From NCBI GenBank assembly GCA_945787155.1, contig CALZHD010000038.1, positions 1-36,197 of the forward strand: a stretch of DNA of 36,197 nucleotides. The letters run 5' to 3'. The translations under genes and the position numbers were made by a program. The DNA comes from an uncultured Gammaproteobacteria bacterium (GTDB lineage Bacteria; Pseudomonadota; Gammaproteobacteria; SZUA-140). Below, piece after piece: positions 26,546 through 35,219 of this stretch (position 1 is the first letter of the stretch; the number at the start of each line of letters is the position of its first letter). The notes under the pieces are model-generated. The model was given only the letters and a program-made list of their open reading frames with translations. It searched no databases and was not told the origin of the DNA.

Positions 26546-26551
26546 TATAGG

Positions 26552-27526
26552 ATGAAACTCGCATCACTCAATACAGGGGGACGTGACGGCACACTAATCG
26601 TCACCAATCGTGAACTGACGCGCTACATTGCAGTGCCGCAGGTCGCCGCCACACTACAACATGCGCTGGAACACTGGGATGTCTGTCTGCCGCAACTACA
26701 GGAGATCTACTGCGAGCTGACCGAGGAGATACTCGAAGGCTGCCCACTCGATTTTAACAACCTCTCTGCGCCACTACCGCGCGCCTATCAATGGCTCGAC
26801 GGCAGCGCCTATCTGAGCCATGTCGAACGCGTACGCAAGGCACGCGGCGCCGAGATGCCAGCCAGTTTTCTCGAAGACCCGTTGATGTACCAGGGCGGTA
26901 GCGACACCTTTCTCTGTCCCCGCGATACGATCCATGCCGCAGATGAAGCGTGGGGCATCGACTTCGAATCTGAGGTCGCGGTGATCACCGACGATGTACC
27001 GCCTGGTATTGATGCCAAAGATGCCGCCAACCACATCAAACTATTGATGCTGGTCAACGATGTCTCACTGCGCAATCTGATTCCATCAGAACTCGCCAAG
27101 GGTTTTGGTTTTATCCACGGCAAACCACCGAGCGCCTTTTCACCCGTCGCCGTCACGCCCGATGAACTGGGCGATCACTGGCGCAACAGTAAACTTCATC
27201 TGCCTTTAGTCACCTGCCTCAATGATGAACCGTTTGGAGATCCCGATGCCGGCGAAGATATGCAGTTCAGCTTCGCACAGCTGATTCAGCACGCCGCGAA
27301 GACACGACCACTCGGCAGCGGCACCATCATCGGCTCCGGTACCGTCTCTAATCATGACATAGCACGCGGTTGTTCCTGCCTCGTCGAACGTCGCGTCCTG
27401 GAGATCATTGAACACGGCGCAGCAAAAACCCCATTTATGAAGCATGGCGACCGTATCAACATCGACATGTTTGATGATGATGGCCATTCGATTTTTGGTA
27501 GCATTGAACAAGAGGTCTCAGTGTGA
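26552..27526 (+). CDS. fahA: Fumarylacetoacetate hydrolase
   Basis: 324 residues; splits fumarylacetoacetate to fumarate and acetoacetate, the last step of the homogentisate route. The FAA-hydrolase core is clear: IDFESEVAVITDDVP for metal binding, LMLVNDVSLRNLIPSELAKG, GFGFIHGKPPSAFSPVAVTP and GSGTIIGSGTVSN with the conserved glycine-rich loop, then MKHGDRINIDMFDDDG. The first ~90 residues contain no separate folded domain known to me and differ from mammalian FAH. The start lies six bases after the hmgA stop and its end overlaps maiA (GTGA), so the pair is coupled. Confidence 0.93.
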   Translation: MKLASLNTGGRDGTLIVTNRELTRYIAVPQVAATLQHALEHWDVCLPQLQEIYCELTEEILEGCPLDFNNLSAPLPRAYQWLDGSAYLSHVERVRKARGAEMPASFLEDPLMYQGGSDTFLCPRDTIHAADEAWGIDFESEVAVITDDVPPGIDAKDAANHIKLLMLVNDVSLRNLIPSELAKGFGFIHGKPPSAFSPVAVTPDELGDHWRNSKLHLPLVTCLNDEPFGDPDAGEDMQFSFAQLIQHAAKTRPLGSGTIIGSGTVSNHDIARGCSCLVERRVLEIIEHGAAKTPFMKHGDRINIDMFDDDGHSIFGSIEQEVSV

Positions 27527-28188
27527 GTGATCTCACACTCTATACCTACTTTCGCAGTACCGCGGCGTACCGTGTACGTATCGCGTTAAATCTAAAGCAA
27601 CTCGACTACATCCCTCATACTATTCATCTAGTAAGAGATGGTGGCGAACAACACTCAACACAATATCGCGACATTAATCCACAAGGGCTAGTACCGACAC
27701 TCATCGATGGCGACACCACCGTGACACAATCACTGGCAATCATCGAATACCTCGAAGAGCGTTTCCCGTCACCGCCACTACTCCCCAGGACACCAGGCTT
27801 ACGTGCACAGGCGCGGGCGATCGCACAGCAGATCTGTTGTGATATTCATCCTCTAAATAATCTACGCGTACTTAACTATCTGCGAACAGAGATGCAACAG
27901 GATGAGTCATCGCGACATCGCTGGTATCAACACTGGATCACTGAAGGTCTCGCCGCACTCGAACAATGGCTGGCCCGTGATGGCAAACACCAAAGCCGCT
28001 ACTGCTTTGGCGATACCCCCACCGTCGCTGACCTCTGCCTGATCCCGCAACTCTATAACGCCAGACGTTTCAGTTGTGATACAAGCAACTACCCAACACT
28101 ACTTAAGATCGATCAACATTGCATGACCCTCACCGCCTTCCAGCAAGCCTCGCCTGAACAACAACCGGATTACGATCCGCCAGCCTAA
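27523..28188 (+). CDS. maiA: Maleylacetoacetate isomerase (zeta-class GST)
   Basis: 221 residues; isomerises maleylacetoacetate to fumarylacetoacetate using glutathione. The N-terminal thioredoxin-like fold has YFRSTAAYRVRIALNLKQ, with the zeta-class SSxxxxR-type glutathione site (here RSTAAYR), then NPQGLVPTLIDGDTTVTQS and IEYLEERFPSPPLLP. The C-terminal helices contain IAQQICCDIHPLNNLRVLNY and FGDTPTVADLCLIPQLYNAR, the N-capping box typical of GSTs. GTG start overlaps the fahA stop by four bases. Completes the homogentisate pathway. Confidence 0.94.
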   Translation: MSDLTLYTYFRSTAAYRVRIALNLKQLDYIPHTIHLVRDGGEQHSTQYRDINPQGLVPTLIDGDTTVTQSLAIIEYLEERFPSPPLLPRTPGLRAQARAIAQQICCDIHPLNNLRVLNYLRTEMQQDESSRHRWYQHWITEGLAALEQWLARDGKHQSRYCFGDTPTVADLCLIPQLYNARRFSCDTSNYPTLLKIDQHCMTLTAFQQASPEQQPDYDPPA

Positions 28189-28206
28189 CGACAGAGATGA
28201 TTGACC

Positions 28207-29133
28207 ATGAGCCATTCCAGCACACTCACAACATTCGCCCAGGAACATCAGATAGTTGGACTTAGCGAACCATCACTCGAAGCGCTGATGAAAAACGAGC
28301 CAGGCTACACCATCGACAAGGCAAAAAGTTTTCTCGCCTTCCAGAAGCGCATCAATGAAGAGCTGTTGAAACATCCTGTTATCATCTGCAATCACTATTG
28401 CAACTGGTTCGAACAAGGCGATCAAAACAAAGCACAGGTACGTGAATTCGTGGTACAGTTTTCCGTCTTCTCAAATCTGTTTCTAATTGCACAACTGCAC
28501 AAGACCATCAACGCCGATACACTCGAAGGCATGCATGCCTCCAAAGAGATTCTTGCCAATGAGATTGGCGTCATCTTCAATGACCAAAACACAGATAAGA
28601 GAACGAAAGACTACCTCAATGCTGCAACTAATCCCGACATCGTCTCAACCGAAGGTTCGGTCGAAGGGGGACTGTTTCGCTTCAAAGCCGCCCACTTCGA
28701 ATGGCTCTATCGCATGGCGCAGAAGCTCAGCCTGGGATTTAGTGACATCGGCAAACGCCGCCACGGCACCGAACCGACGCTATTTTTTTGCGATGAGCTG
28801 ACCCGTATCTATGGCAACGAAGATTATCTAATCTCACAGGCCGCTAGTTACGCCGTCGAAAACTGGGCTGCTGCTGGCTTCTGGAACCAGCTGATTAAAG
28901 GGTTCGAAAAATTTAATGACACGAGTGAGATCAAACTACCCCTCGGTTTTTTTACCTGGCATGCACTGATCGAATCACAACACGCCGCTCATACACAGGA
29001 AGAACTCGAAGAGCTCTATTTTGATCGTGACATTGATGAAGATAAATTTATTTATTATGGCAACGAGATGCTTGACGGAGTGGCGGTATTCTGGAATGGA
29101 CTGGAGCAGCAGCGCAAACAGTTAACGGAGTGA
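28207..29133 (+). CDS. Heme-oxygenase-like diiron oxidase (HDO)-type protein, substrate unknown
   Basis: 308 residues from ATG 28207; a TTG six bases upstream is possible. Predicted all-helical. The six carboxylate/histidine ligands of the HDO (CADD, UndA, SznF-type) fold can be assigned: Glu119 (ILANEIG), His163 (AAHFEWL), Glu218 (YAVENWA), and the diagnostic H-x3-E-x2-H in the last core helix with His252, Glu256 and His259 (WHALIESQH). A segment of about 35 residues between Glu119 and His163 is longer than in most HDOs. The protein is probably a cytoplasmic oxygen-activating enzyme. It follows maiA by 18 bases on the same strand, so it belongs to the tyrosine catabolic operon. Substrate is unknown. 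CADD makes p-aminobenzoate from its own tyrosine, a suggestive but unproven link. Confidence 0.75.
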   Translation: MSHSSTLTTFAQEHQIVGLSEPSLEALMKNEPGYTIDKAKSFLAFQKRINEELLKHPVIICNHYCNWFEQGDQNKAQVREFVVQFSVFSNLFLIAQLHKTINADTLEGMHASKEILANEIGVIFNDQNTDKRTKDYLNAATNPDIVSTEGSVEGGLFRFKAAHFEWLYRMAQKLSLGFSDIGKRRHGTEPTLFFCDELTRIYGNEDYLISQAASYAVENWAAAGFWNQLIKGFEKFNDTSEIKLPLGFFTWHALIESQHAAHTQEELEELYFDRDIDEDKFIYYGNEMLDGVAVFWNGLEQQRKQLTE

Positions 29134-29341
29134 TACACTGATTTATCATTAAGCCGTCATCGTTTTGGTAGTGAGTAAACATCATATGAACTAACCCATC
29201 AGGAATGTGAACTAGTCCCACATTTACGTATCGAGCACTCTGTTAGAATTCCCTGAAAATGGCATTCAGAACAACCAAGGATATGAAAATAATCCGCATA
29301 AACTATGCCGCTATAAGTCAACACATTACCAGAGGGACATC

Positions 29342-30187
29342 ATGACACATCGCATACTTACCATCACCGCTTTACTTTCAATGCTTTTATCAGGCTGTGT
29401 ATCAAGCGGAAAACATGAAGCAACGCTTGCAGAGCTGGATACAATGCGCCAATCCCTGGGCAGCGCCCAGGATGAAATTAGCCGCAATCAACAACAAATT
29501 GAAAAAACGAAACAGGCATTAGCTTCTGCTCAGCAGCAAATCAAACAGACCGAGCAAGAACTAGCCGCTGCCAGGAAAAAAGTGACGGCTACTCAGGATG
29601 ATGTCACAAAACTTGAAGCCAAAAAACAGGCGCTTCAGAAGGAACTCTCTGCCTCTCAGACACAATTAGCCACGCTACGTGAGATCGAGGCTGAAACCAC
29701 GCGTCGTAATGAAATATATGCGCAATTTGTGAATCGCCTGAAAACCATGATCGACGGCGGTCAGTTAACGGTCAGTATTGAGCAAGGTCGGATTGTCATT
29801 AACCTGCCTAATAACGTGCTGTTCAAAAGTGGTAGCGCTAACTTAAACCCTGAAAGTACTGAGGCATTGACACCAATCGCGGCCGCAATGAGTCAGTTTT
29901 CAGACCGGCGTTTTCAGATTGAAGGACATACCGATAATAATCCAATCAAAACCTCACGCTTCCCCAGTAACTGGGAGCTATCCACCTCTCGCGCACTCGC
30001 TGTCGTCCATCTGCTGACAGATCTGGGCGTTTCTTCAGAAAATATTTCTGCTGCCGGTTTTGGTGAGTTCCACCCAAGATCTAAAAATGACACTAAAGAA
30101 GGTCGACAACTCAATCGCCGCATTGAGATCATCATGCTACCTAATCTTGACATCCTTTCTAACGAACTGCCTGGCGTAGCGTCTTAA
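29342..30187 (+). CDS. OmpA-family peptidoglycan-binding lipoprotein with coiled coil
   Basis: 281 residues. Signal peptide with lipobox LLSGC, cysteine at residue 19, gives a lipoprotein, probably outer membrane. Residues 30-125 are a long Q/E/K-rich coiled coil. The OmpA domain, about 145-270, has VLFKSGSANLNPESTEAL, FQIEGHTDNNPI, the SNWELSTSRALAVVHLL helix with the peptidoglycan-binding Asp/Arg positions, and GRQLNRRIEIIML. It likely ties the outer membrane to the cell wall. It has its own terminator just downstream, and a separate transcript from the tyrosine operon is likely. Confidence 0.9.
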   Translation: MTHRILTITALLSMLLSGCVSSGKHEATLAELDTMRQSLGSAQDEISRNQQQIEKTKQALASAQQQIKQTEQELAAARKKVTATQDDVTKLEAKKQALQKELSASQTQLATLREIEAETTRRNEIYAQFVNRLKTMIDGGQLTVSIEQGRIVINLPNNVLFKSGSANLNPESTEALTPIAAAMSQFSDRRFQIEGHTDNNPIKTSRFPSNWELSTSRALAVVHLLTDLGVSSENISAAGFGEFHPRSKNDTKEGRQLNRRIEIIMLPNLDILSNELPGVAS

Positions 30188-30203
30188 GTAAAAAGCGCCG
30201 AAT

Positions 30204-30252
30204 AAAACCCGACGCAGAGTGCAATTGATATTGTGCTTTTCGCCGGGTTTTT
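30204..30252 (+). terminator. Rho-independent terminator after the OmpA lipoprotein gene
   Basis: AAAACCCG at 30204..30211 pairs with CGGGTTTT on the right arm, with a smaller inner stem (GTGCAAT with ATTGTGC, two G-T pairs), ending in TTTTT at 30248..30252. Strong candidate because it follows the stop codon of the OmpA gene by about 17 bases. Confidence 0.75.
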
Positions 30253-30503
30253 CATCTACGGATACCACCCCCTAATCCACACGACTCACCCATCTGTTCA
30301 TCATCCAGATAAATCGCCCAAGGGTGTTCAATCGAAAACCCCATCAGAATGAATATAGCTCTCCGAGGTTCACTCACAACAGCCTGGATGCTACGACAAT
30401 ATACCCATAAAGACGATGTCGTAAAATAAATCTCAATAAACGGTGTAAGCTTTACTGATTCAAGCCGACGAAACAGTCGATCATGTCATTTCAGGGTGAA
30501 ATC
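30253..30503. other. Gap before the FMN-glutamate-synthase-like gene
   Basis: About 250 bases with no recognised gene. A minus-strand frame of about 50 codons without a proper start or ribosome binding site is present and is not treated as real. It probably holds the promoter of the 30.5-35.1 kb operon, since a terminator separates it from the upstream gene. Confidence 0.35.
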
Positions 30504-32015
30504 ATGGAACAGGTATCCGAATTTACCGGACAAGTATTAGGGTGGCTTTCGTCTCTATTTGTTTTTTTCGTTGGCATGGTATTGTTATTAGTTGCCATCT
30601 TATTCATTAAAGATATCTCACAAACCAAAGATGCCATTCGGCATAACTACCCCGTTATCGGACGTTTCCGTTACCTTTTTAGCACCCTGGGAGAGTTCTT
30701 CCGCCAGTATTTCTTTGCCATGGATCGGGAGGAAATGCCCTTTAATAGAGCGGAACGTGAGTGGGTATATAAGTCATCCGCAGGTGTTGATAATACTATC
30801 GCCTTTGGTTCGACTAAAAATCTATCTCCAGTGGGAACCCCTCTGTTTGTAAACTGCCCATTTCCTACATTAGATGAAAATACCACGGCGGCGCCTGCCG
30901 TACTGATTGGTCCCTATTGCCGCGCGCCTTACAGCGCCAGTTCAATTATCAATATCTCCGGTATGAGCTTTGGTGCACTGTCTATTCCAGCTGTACAGGC
31001 TTTATCCAAAGGAGCAAAGCTGGCGAATTGTTGGATGAATACAGGTGAAGGAGGTCTATCGTCATATCACCTCGAAGGGGACTGTGACATCGTTTTTCAG
31101 ATTGGCACTGCAAAATATGGGGTTCGTGCTGATGATGGGAAACTGGATGATAATAAACTCCATGCCGTAGCCCTGCATCCACAGGTTAGAATGTTTGAAA
31201 TAAAGATGAGTCAGGGAGCTAAGCCAGGTAAGGGCGGTATTCTGCCAGCCGCCAAGGTAACAGCAGAAATTGCAGCTATTCGCGGCATAGAAACAGGTAA
31301 AGCCTCTATCTCACCAAACCGCCACCCTGAGATCAGTAATATTAAAGAATTACTGGGATTTATTAAGCATGTACGCGAGGTGACAGGAAAGCCCACCGGT
31401 TTTAAAGCGGTGGTTGGTTCATATGAATGGCTGGAATCGATGTGTGAAGAGATTCAGCGCTGTGGTGTTGAGTGTGCCCCGGACTTTATTGCTATCGATA
31501 GTGCTGATGGGGGTACTGGCGCTGCCCCGATGCCATTGATGGACAACGTAGGCTTGACGATCAAGGAGGCCCTGCCTGTTGTCGTTGATGTGCTGACCCG
31601 ATACGGATTACGTGAGCGAATTAAGGTAATTACCTCGGGCAAGCTCATCACGCCTGCGGGAGTAGCCTGGGCGCTTTGTGCTGGGGCAGATTTCATCACC
31701 TCCGCGCGTGGTTTCATGTTTTCACTTGGTTGTATTCAAGCACTCAAATGTAATAAAAACAGTTGTCCTACAGGTATCACCACACATGATAAACGTCTAC
31801 AGCAGGGACTGGACCCACAGGAAAAATCCCAGCGAGTAAGAAACTATGTCAACAAGATTCACTATGGTGTGGGTCTGATCGCGCATTCCTGCGGTGTTTC
31901 TCATCCGCGCGAGTTGAAACGGAAGCATTGTCGAATTGTGCAGGCAGACGGCAAGTCAGTAGCGCTTGATGAATTATACCCACTACCTGAGGTACTGGAG
32001 AATTACAGGGGCTAA
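30504..32015 (+). CDS. Membrane-anchored FMN-binding glutamate synthase-domain protein (GltB-like)
   Basis: 503 residues from ATG 30504, which has AGGG seven bases upstream; an ATG at 30483 lacks this. A hydrophobic helix (LSSLFVFFVGMVLLLVAILF) occupies roughly residues 14-33, so it is anchored in the inner membrane. The rest is the Glu_synthase barrel: IINISGMSFGALSIPAVQAL, SQGAKPGKGGILPAAKVT, DFIAIDSADGGTGAAPMPLM and ITSGKLITPAGVAWALCAGA for FMN binding, then Cys410/416/421 in a C-x5-C-x4-C pattern matching the 3Fe-4S site of glutamate synthase. The glutamine amidotransferase domain is absent, so it cannot do the full GOGAT reaction alone. First gene of a three-gene operon with a TPP enzyme and an aldehyde dehydrogenase. 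Confidence 0.88.
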   Translation: MEQVSEFTGQVLGWLSSLFVFFVGMVLLLVAILFIKDISQTKDAIRHNYPVIGRFRYLFSTLGEFFRQYFFAMDREEMPFNRAEREWVYKSSAGVDNTIAFGSTKNLSPVGTPLFVNCPFPTLDENTTAAPAVLIGPYCRAPYSASSIINISGMSFGALSIPAVQALSKGAKLANCWMNTGEGGLSSYHLEGDCDIVFQIGTAKYGVRADDGKLDDNKLHAVALHPQVRMFEIKMSQGAKPGKGGILPAAKVTAEIAAIRGIETGKASISPNRHPEISNIKELLGFIKHVREVTGKPTGFKAVVGSYEWLESMCEEIQRCGVECAPDFIAIDSADGGTGAAPMPLMDNVGLTIKEALPVVVDVLTRYGLRERIKVITSGKLITPAGVAWALCAGADFITSARGFMFSLGCIQALKCNKNSCPTGITTHDKRLQQGLDPQEKSQRVRNYVNKIHYGVGLIAHSCGVSHPRELKRKHCRIVQADGKSVALDELYPLPEVLENYRG

Positions 32016-32054
32016 GTCAACACTTTAAACAACCCGATGAAGAAGGAGCGTAGT

Positions 32055-33716
32055 ATGAATGACTTTAGGGATATTAAGGCTTCTGATCTGTTTGTCAGAG
32101 CGCTCGAGCATGAGGGGGTTGAGTATGTTTTTGGGGTGCCCGGTGAAGAGAATCTTGACCTGCTTGAGTCGTTACGCAATTCAAAGATCAAGTTAATTTT
32201 AACCCGCCACGAACAGGGCGCTGGTTTTATGGCTGCCACCTATGGACGTCTAACGGGTAAAGCAGGTGTCTGTCTCGCTACGTTAGGACCAGGAGCAACC
32301 AACCTGGTGACCCCTGCGGCTTATGCTCAATTAGGGGCGATGCCGATGCTGATGATCACCGGCCAGAAACCCATCAAGCAGAGCAAACAGGGCCGTTTTC
32401 AGATTGTTGATGTGGTCAACATGATGCAACCCATCACTAAGTTCTCACGACAGATTGTCAACGTCAATACTATCCCTGGCCTGGTTCGCGAAGCATTTCG
32501 TCTGGCGCATGAGGAGCGCCCCGGGGCTGTCCACCTGGAGTTACCAGAAGATATTGCTGCGGAACACACAGAATTGGCCAGCCTGTTTTCGATAAGCTCA
32601 TCATGCCGTCCCGACGCCGATGAATGTGCGATTGAAAGAGCGGCTGAGGCAATTAGAAGCGCTAAACATCCGTTATTATTGATTGGTGCTGGCGCGAACC
32701 GAAAACGCATTGTTAACGCACTGAAAGGATTTGTGGAAAAAACTGGAATCCCCTATTTCAATACCCAGATGGGAAAGGGTGTCATTGGCGGCTATCATCC
32801 TCTTTATCTGGGAACCGCTGCATTATCGGCCGGTGATTATCTCCATTGTGCCATTGAGCGTGCAGACCTAATCATTAACGGAGGCCATGACGTGGTCGAA
32901 AAACCCCCTTTTTTTATGGAGCACGGTGGAAAGGATGTCATCCATGTAAACTTCAGTTCTGCGCAAGTTGATGAGGTCTATTTTCCTCAACTGGAATTGA
33001 TCGGGGATATTGCAACCACCTTCGAGCGCCTCACCAATCAATTAGCACCCGTATCAACACACGATTTTAGTTATTTCATGCGAGTGAAGGAGAGTGTGGA
33101 GCGACATATGAAGGATGAAGCTGACAACGCTTCGTTTCCAATGCTTCCACAGAGAATTGTCGCTGATGTACGCAAGGTGATGCCAGAAGATGGCATTATC
33201 GCGCTTGATAATGGCATCTATAAAATCTGGTTTGCGCGTAACTATCCCACCTCACAACCCAATACTGTATTACTCGATAACGCACTCGCGACAATGGGCG
33301 CTGGGCTGCCTTCAGCCATGATGGCTGCAATGTTGTACCCACAAAGACGCGTGATGGCGATATGTGGTGATGGCGGCTTTATGATGAATAGCCAGGAGAT
33401 GGAGACGGCTGTACGGTTAAACCTCAATCTTGTGGTGTTAATTTTACGTGATAATAGCTACGGCATGATTCGTTGGAAGCAGGCGAGCGGTGGTTTTCCC
33501 GATTGGGGGCTAGAGTTTGGCAATCCTGATTTTGTGTTATACGCGCAAAGTTATGGCGCACAAGGGCATCGAGTGGAAGCGGCTAATGAGTTTCCGCCTC
33601 TATTGGAGCGTTGTTATCAGGCAGGAGGTGTGCACTTGGTTGAGGCACCTGTCGATTATTCAGAAAATTCACGTGTGTTAATCGATGAACTCGCTGAAGA
33701 GATCTGCTTGATTTGA
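32055..33716 (+). CDS. Acetolactate synthase large subunit-like TPP enzyme
   Basis: 553 residues from ATG 32055, which has AAGGAG at a good distance; the frame opens earlier at 32037 without one. The domains are a Pyr domain with the catalytic glutamate Glu53 (TRHEQGAGFMAATYGR) and GVCLATLGPGATNLVTP, a central domain (LLLIGAGANRKRIVNAL), and a PP domain with the TPP/Mg motif GDGGFMMNSQEMETA at Gly438-Asp439 ending in RDNSYGM at Asn467. This resembles AlsS/IlvB, but no regulatory subunit (IlvN) is nearby, so a different 2-oxo acid substrate is possible. The next gene is an aldehyde dehydrogenase, which would fit decarboxylation to an aldehyde followed by oxidation. That is inference. Confidence 0.9.
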   Translation: MNDFRDIKASDLFVRALEHEGVEYVFGVPGEENLDLLESLRNSKIKLILTRHEQGAGFMAATYGRLTGKAGVCLATLGPGATNLVTPAAYAQLGAMPMLMITGQKPIKQSKQGRFQIVDVVNMMQPITKFSRQIVNVNTIPGLVREAFRLAHEERPGAVHLELPEDIAAEHTELASLFSISSSCRPDADECAIERAAEAIRSAKHPLLLIGAGANRKRIVNALKGFVEKTGIPYFNTQMGKGVIGGYHPLYLGTAALSAGDYLHCAIERADLIINGGHDVVEKPPFFMEHGGKDVIHVNFSSAQVDEVYFPQLELIGDIATTFERLTNQLAPVSTHDFSYFMRVKESVERHMKDEADNASFPMLPQRIVADVRKVMPEDGIIALDNGIYKIWFARNYPTSQPNTVLLDNALATMGAGLPSAMMAAMLYPQRRVMAICGDGGFMMNSQEMETAVRLNLNLVVLILRDNSYGMIRWKQASGGFPDWGLEFGNPDFVLYAQSYGAQGHRVEAANEFPPLLERCYQAGGVHLVEAPVDYSENSRVLIDELAEEICLI

Positions 33717-33726
33717 GGGGGAAGAG

Positions 33727-35118
33727 ATGAGCAATAAAAAAATGTTGACTGTGGTACAGGCCAATGATGGAAACATCATAGACGAAATCCCGCTACAGAA
33801 TCACAGGGATATTAATAATATGCTGGCGGCGGCAGCGGCGCTCTTTCAGGACAGACAGCAGTGGCTACCCACTTATCAACGCATTGAGATACTGAAGCGT
33901 TTAATTATCCTGATGCAGACAGAAGCCGATGATTTCGCTTTATTGATTGCGCGCGAGGGCGGCAAGCCATTGACAGATGCAAGGATAGAAGTGTCTCGCG
34001 CAATTAATGGCGTGGAACTGGCAATCGAAGCGATCGCTCAGCTTAGGGGTGAGCAGATTCCAATGGATCTTTCTGCGGCAGGGGCTGGGCGACTAGCCTT
34101 TACCACTAAAGAACCTGTTGGTGTGGTGGTAGCCGTTAGTGCATTCAACCATCCACTCAATTTGATCGTACATCAGGTCGTACCTGCCATTGCCTGCGGC
34201 TGCCCCGTCATTATCAAACCTGCGGCGGATACACCGTTATGCTGTCTCCGCTTTGTTGAGCTTGTTCATCAGGCAGGATTGTCTTCGGCATGGTGTCAAA
34301 CGTCTGTCTGTGATCGTGCAACTGCACAGGCCCTGGTAACCGATCCAAGAGTCGCCTTTTTTAGTTTCATTGGATCCGCCAAAGTTGGCTGGGATTTGTG
34401 CCGTCAGCTGGCACCTGGCGTACGTTGTGCGCTGGAACATGGTGGCGTTGCGCCAGTCATCGTTGCCGCCGATGCCGATTTGAATATGGCCGTGCCGTTA
34501 CTCGTTAAGGGGGGGTACTATCATGCAGGACAGGTCTGTGTTTCTGTACAGCGGGTCTATGTCGATAACGCCATCAAGGCGGCGTTTATCGATGCGCTAG
34601 CGAAGCAGGTACGTACGCTAGTGGTGGGTGATCCCACTGATACGGCTACTGAAATCGGGCCATTAATACGGCCCGCAGAAGTTGACAGGATAGAACAGTG
34701 GGTCAATGAAGCAGTGACCGCTGGTGCACAATGTGAAGTGGGGGGTGAACGCCTGGGTAAACATCACTACGCGCCAACATTGCTCATCGATCCTCCACTG
34801 AATAGCAAGGTTTCCACCCTGGAGATCTTCGGGCCAGTCATCTGTGTTTATGGCTATGCTGAGATTAAGGATGCCATCAATCAGGCCAATGCGTTACCCG
34901 TTGCATTCCAGGCGGCGGTCTTCACACAGGACATTCAACGGGCTATCAGCACTGCGCAAACGCTCGATGCCGCCGCAGTAATGATCAATGATCACACCGC
35001 ATTTCGTGTTGACTGGATGCCTTTTGCCGGACATCGAACGTCAGGCCTGGGCGTTGGCGGCATCGCCTACACCATGGATGACATGACTCAGGATAAATTA
35101 CTGGTGATCAAGGGGTGA
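33727..35118 (+). CDS. Aldehyde dehydrogenase family protein
   Basis: 463 residues; NAD(P)-dependent oxidation of an aldehyde. The ALDH core is intact: VVAVSAFNHPLNL with the conserved asparagine, VIIKPAADTPL for cofactor binding, FIGSAKVGWDL, the glutamate base Glu237 in LEHGGVAP and the nucleophile Cys271 in GQVCVSVQR, 34 residues apart as expected. The motif usually reads LELGGK; here the Leu and Lys positions are His and Val. The C-terminus has EIFGPVICV and AVMINDHTAFRVDWMPFAG. Last gene of the operon, 10 bases after the TPP enzyme, with a GGGGGAAGAG ribosome binding site. Substrate is unknown. Confidence 0.92.
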   Translation: MSNKKMLTVVQANDGNIIDEIPLQNHRDINNMLAAAAALFQDRQQWLPTYQRIEILKRLIILMQTEADDFALLIAREGGKPLTDARIEVSRAINGVELAIEAIAQLRGEQIPMDLSAAGAGRLAFTTKEPVGVVVAVSAFNHPLNLIVHQVVPAIACGCPVIIKPAADTPLCCLRFVELVHQAGLSSAWCQTSVCDRATAQALVTDPRVAFFSFIGSAKVGWDLCRQLAPGVRCALEHGGVAPVIVAADADLNMAVPLLVKGGYYHAGQVCVSVQRVYVDNAIKAAFIDALAKQVRTLVVGDPTDTATEIGPLIRPAEVDRIEQWVNEAVTAGAQCEVGGERLGKHHYAPTLLIDPPLNSKVSTLEIFGPVICVYGYAEIKDAINQANALPVAFQAAVFTQDIQRAISTAQTLDAAAVMINDHTAFRVDWMPFAGHRTSGLGVGGIAYTMDDMTQDKLLVIKG

Positions 35119-35148
35119 AATGCTATGCATCATCTTGCCCTTGCATCA

Positions 35149-35188
35149 TCAGATACCTTTGCTGTGATTCAGATACCTTTGCTGTGAT
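35149..35188. repeat. Perfect tandem duplication of a 20-bp unit
   Basis: The 20-base unit TCAGATACCTTTGCTGTGAT occurs at 35149..35168 and again at 35169..35188 with no mismatch. It lies in the 101-base gap between the convergent aldehyde dehydrogenase and YggU genes. Confidence 0.9.
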
Positions 35189-35219
35189 CACGTGGGAACC
35201 AGAGGAATACAAGACCCAC

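Noticed and set aside
30253-30430. Minus-strand frame of about 50 codons after the OmpA terminator
   Set aside because: It has no proper start codon or ribosome binding site and no family resemblance; it is probably chance.
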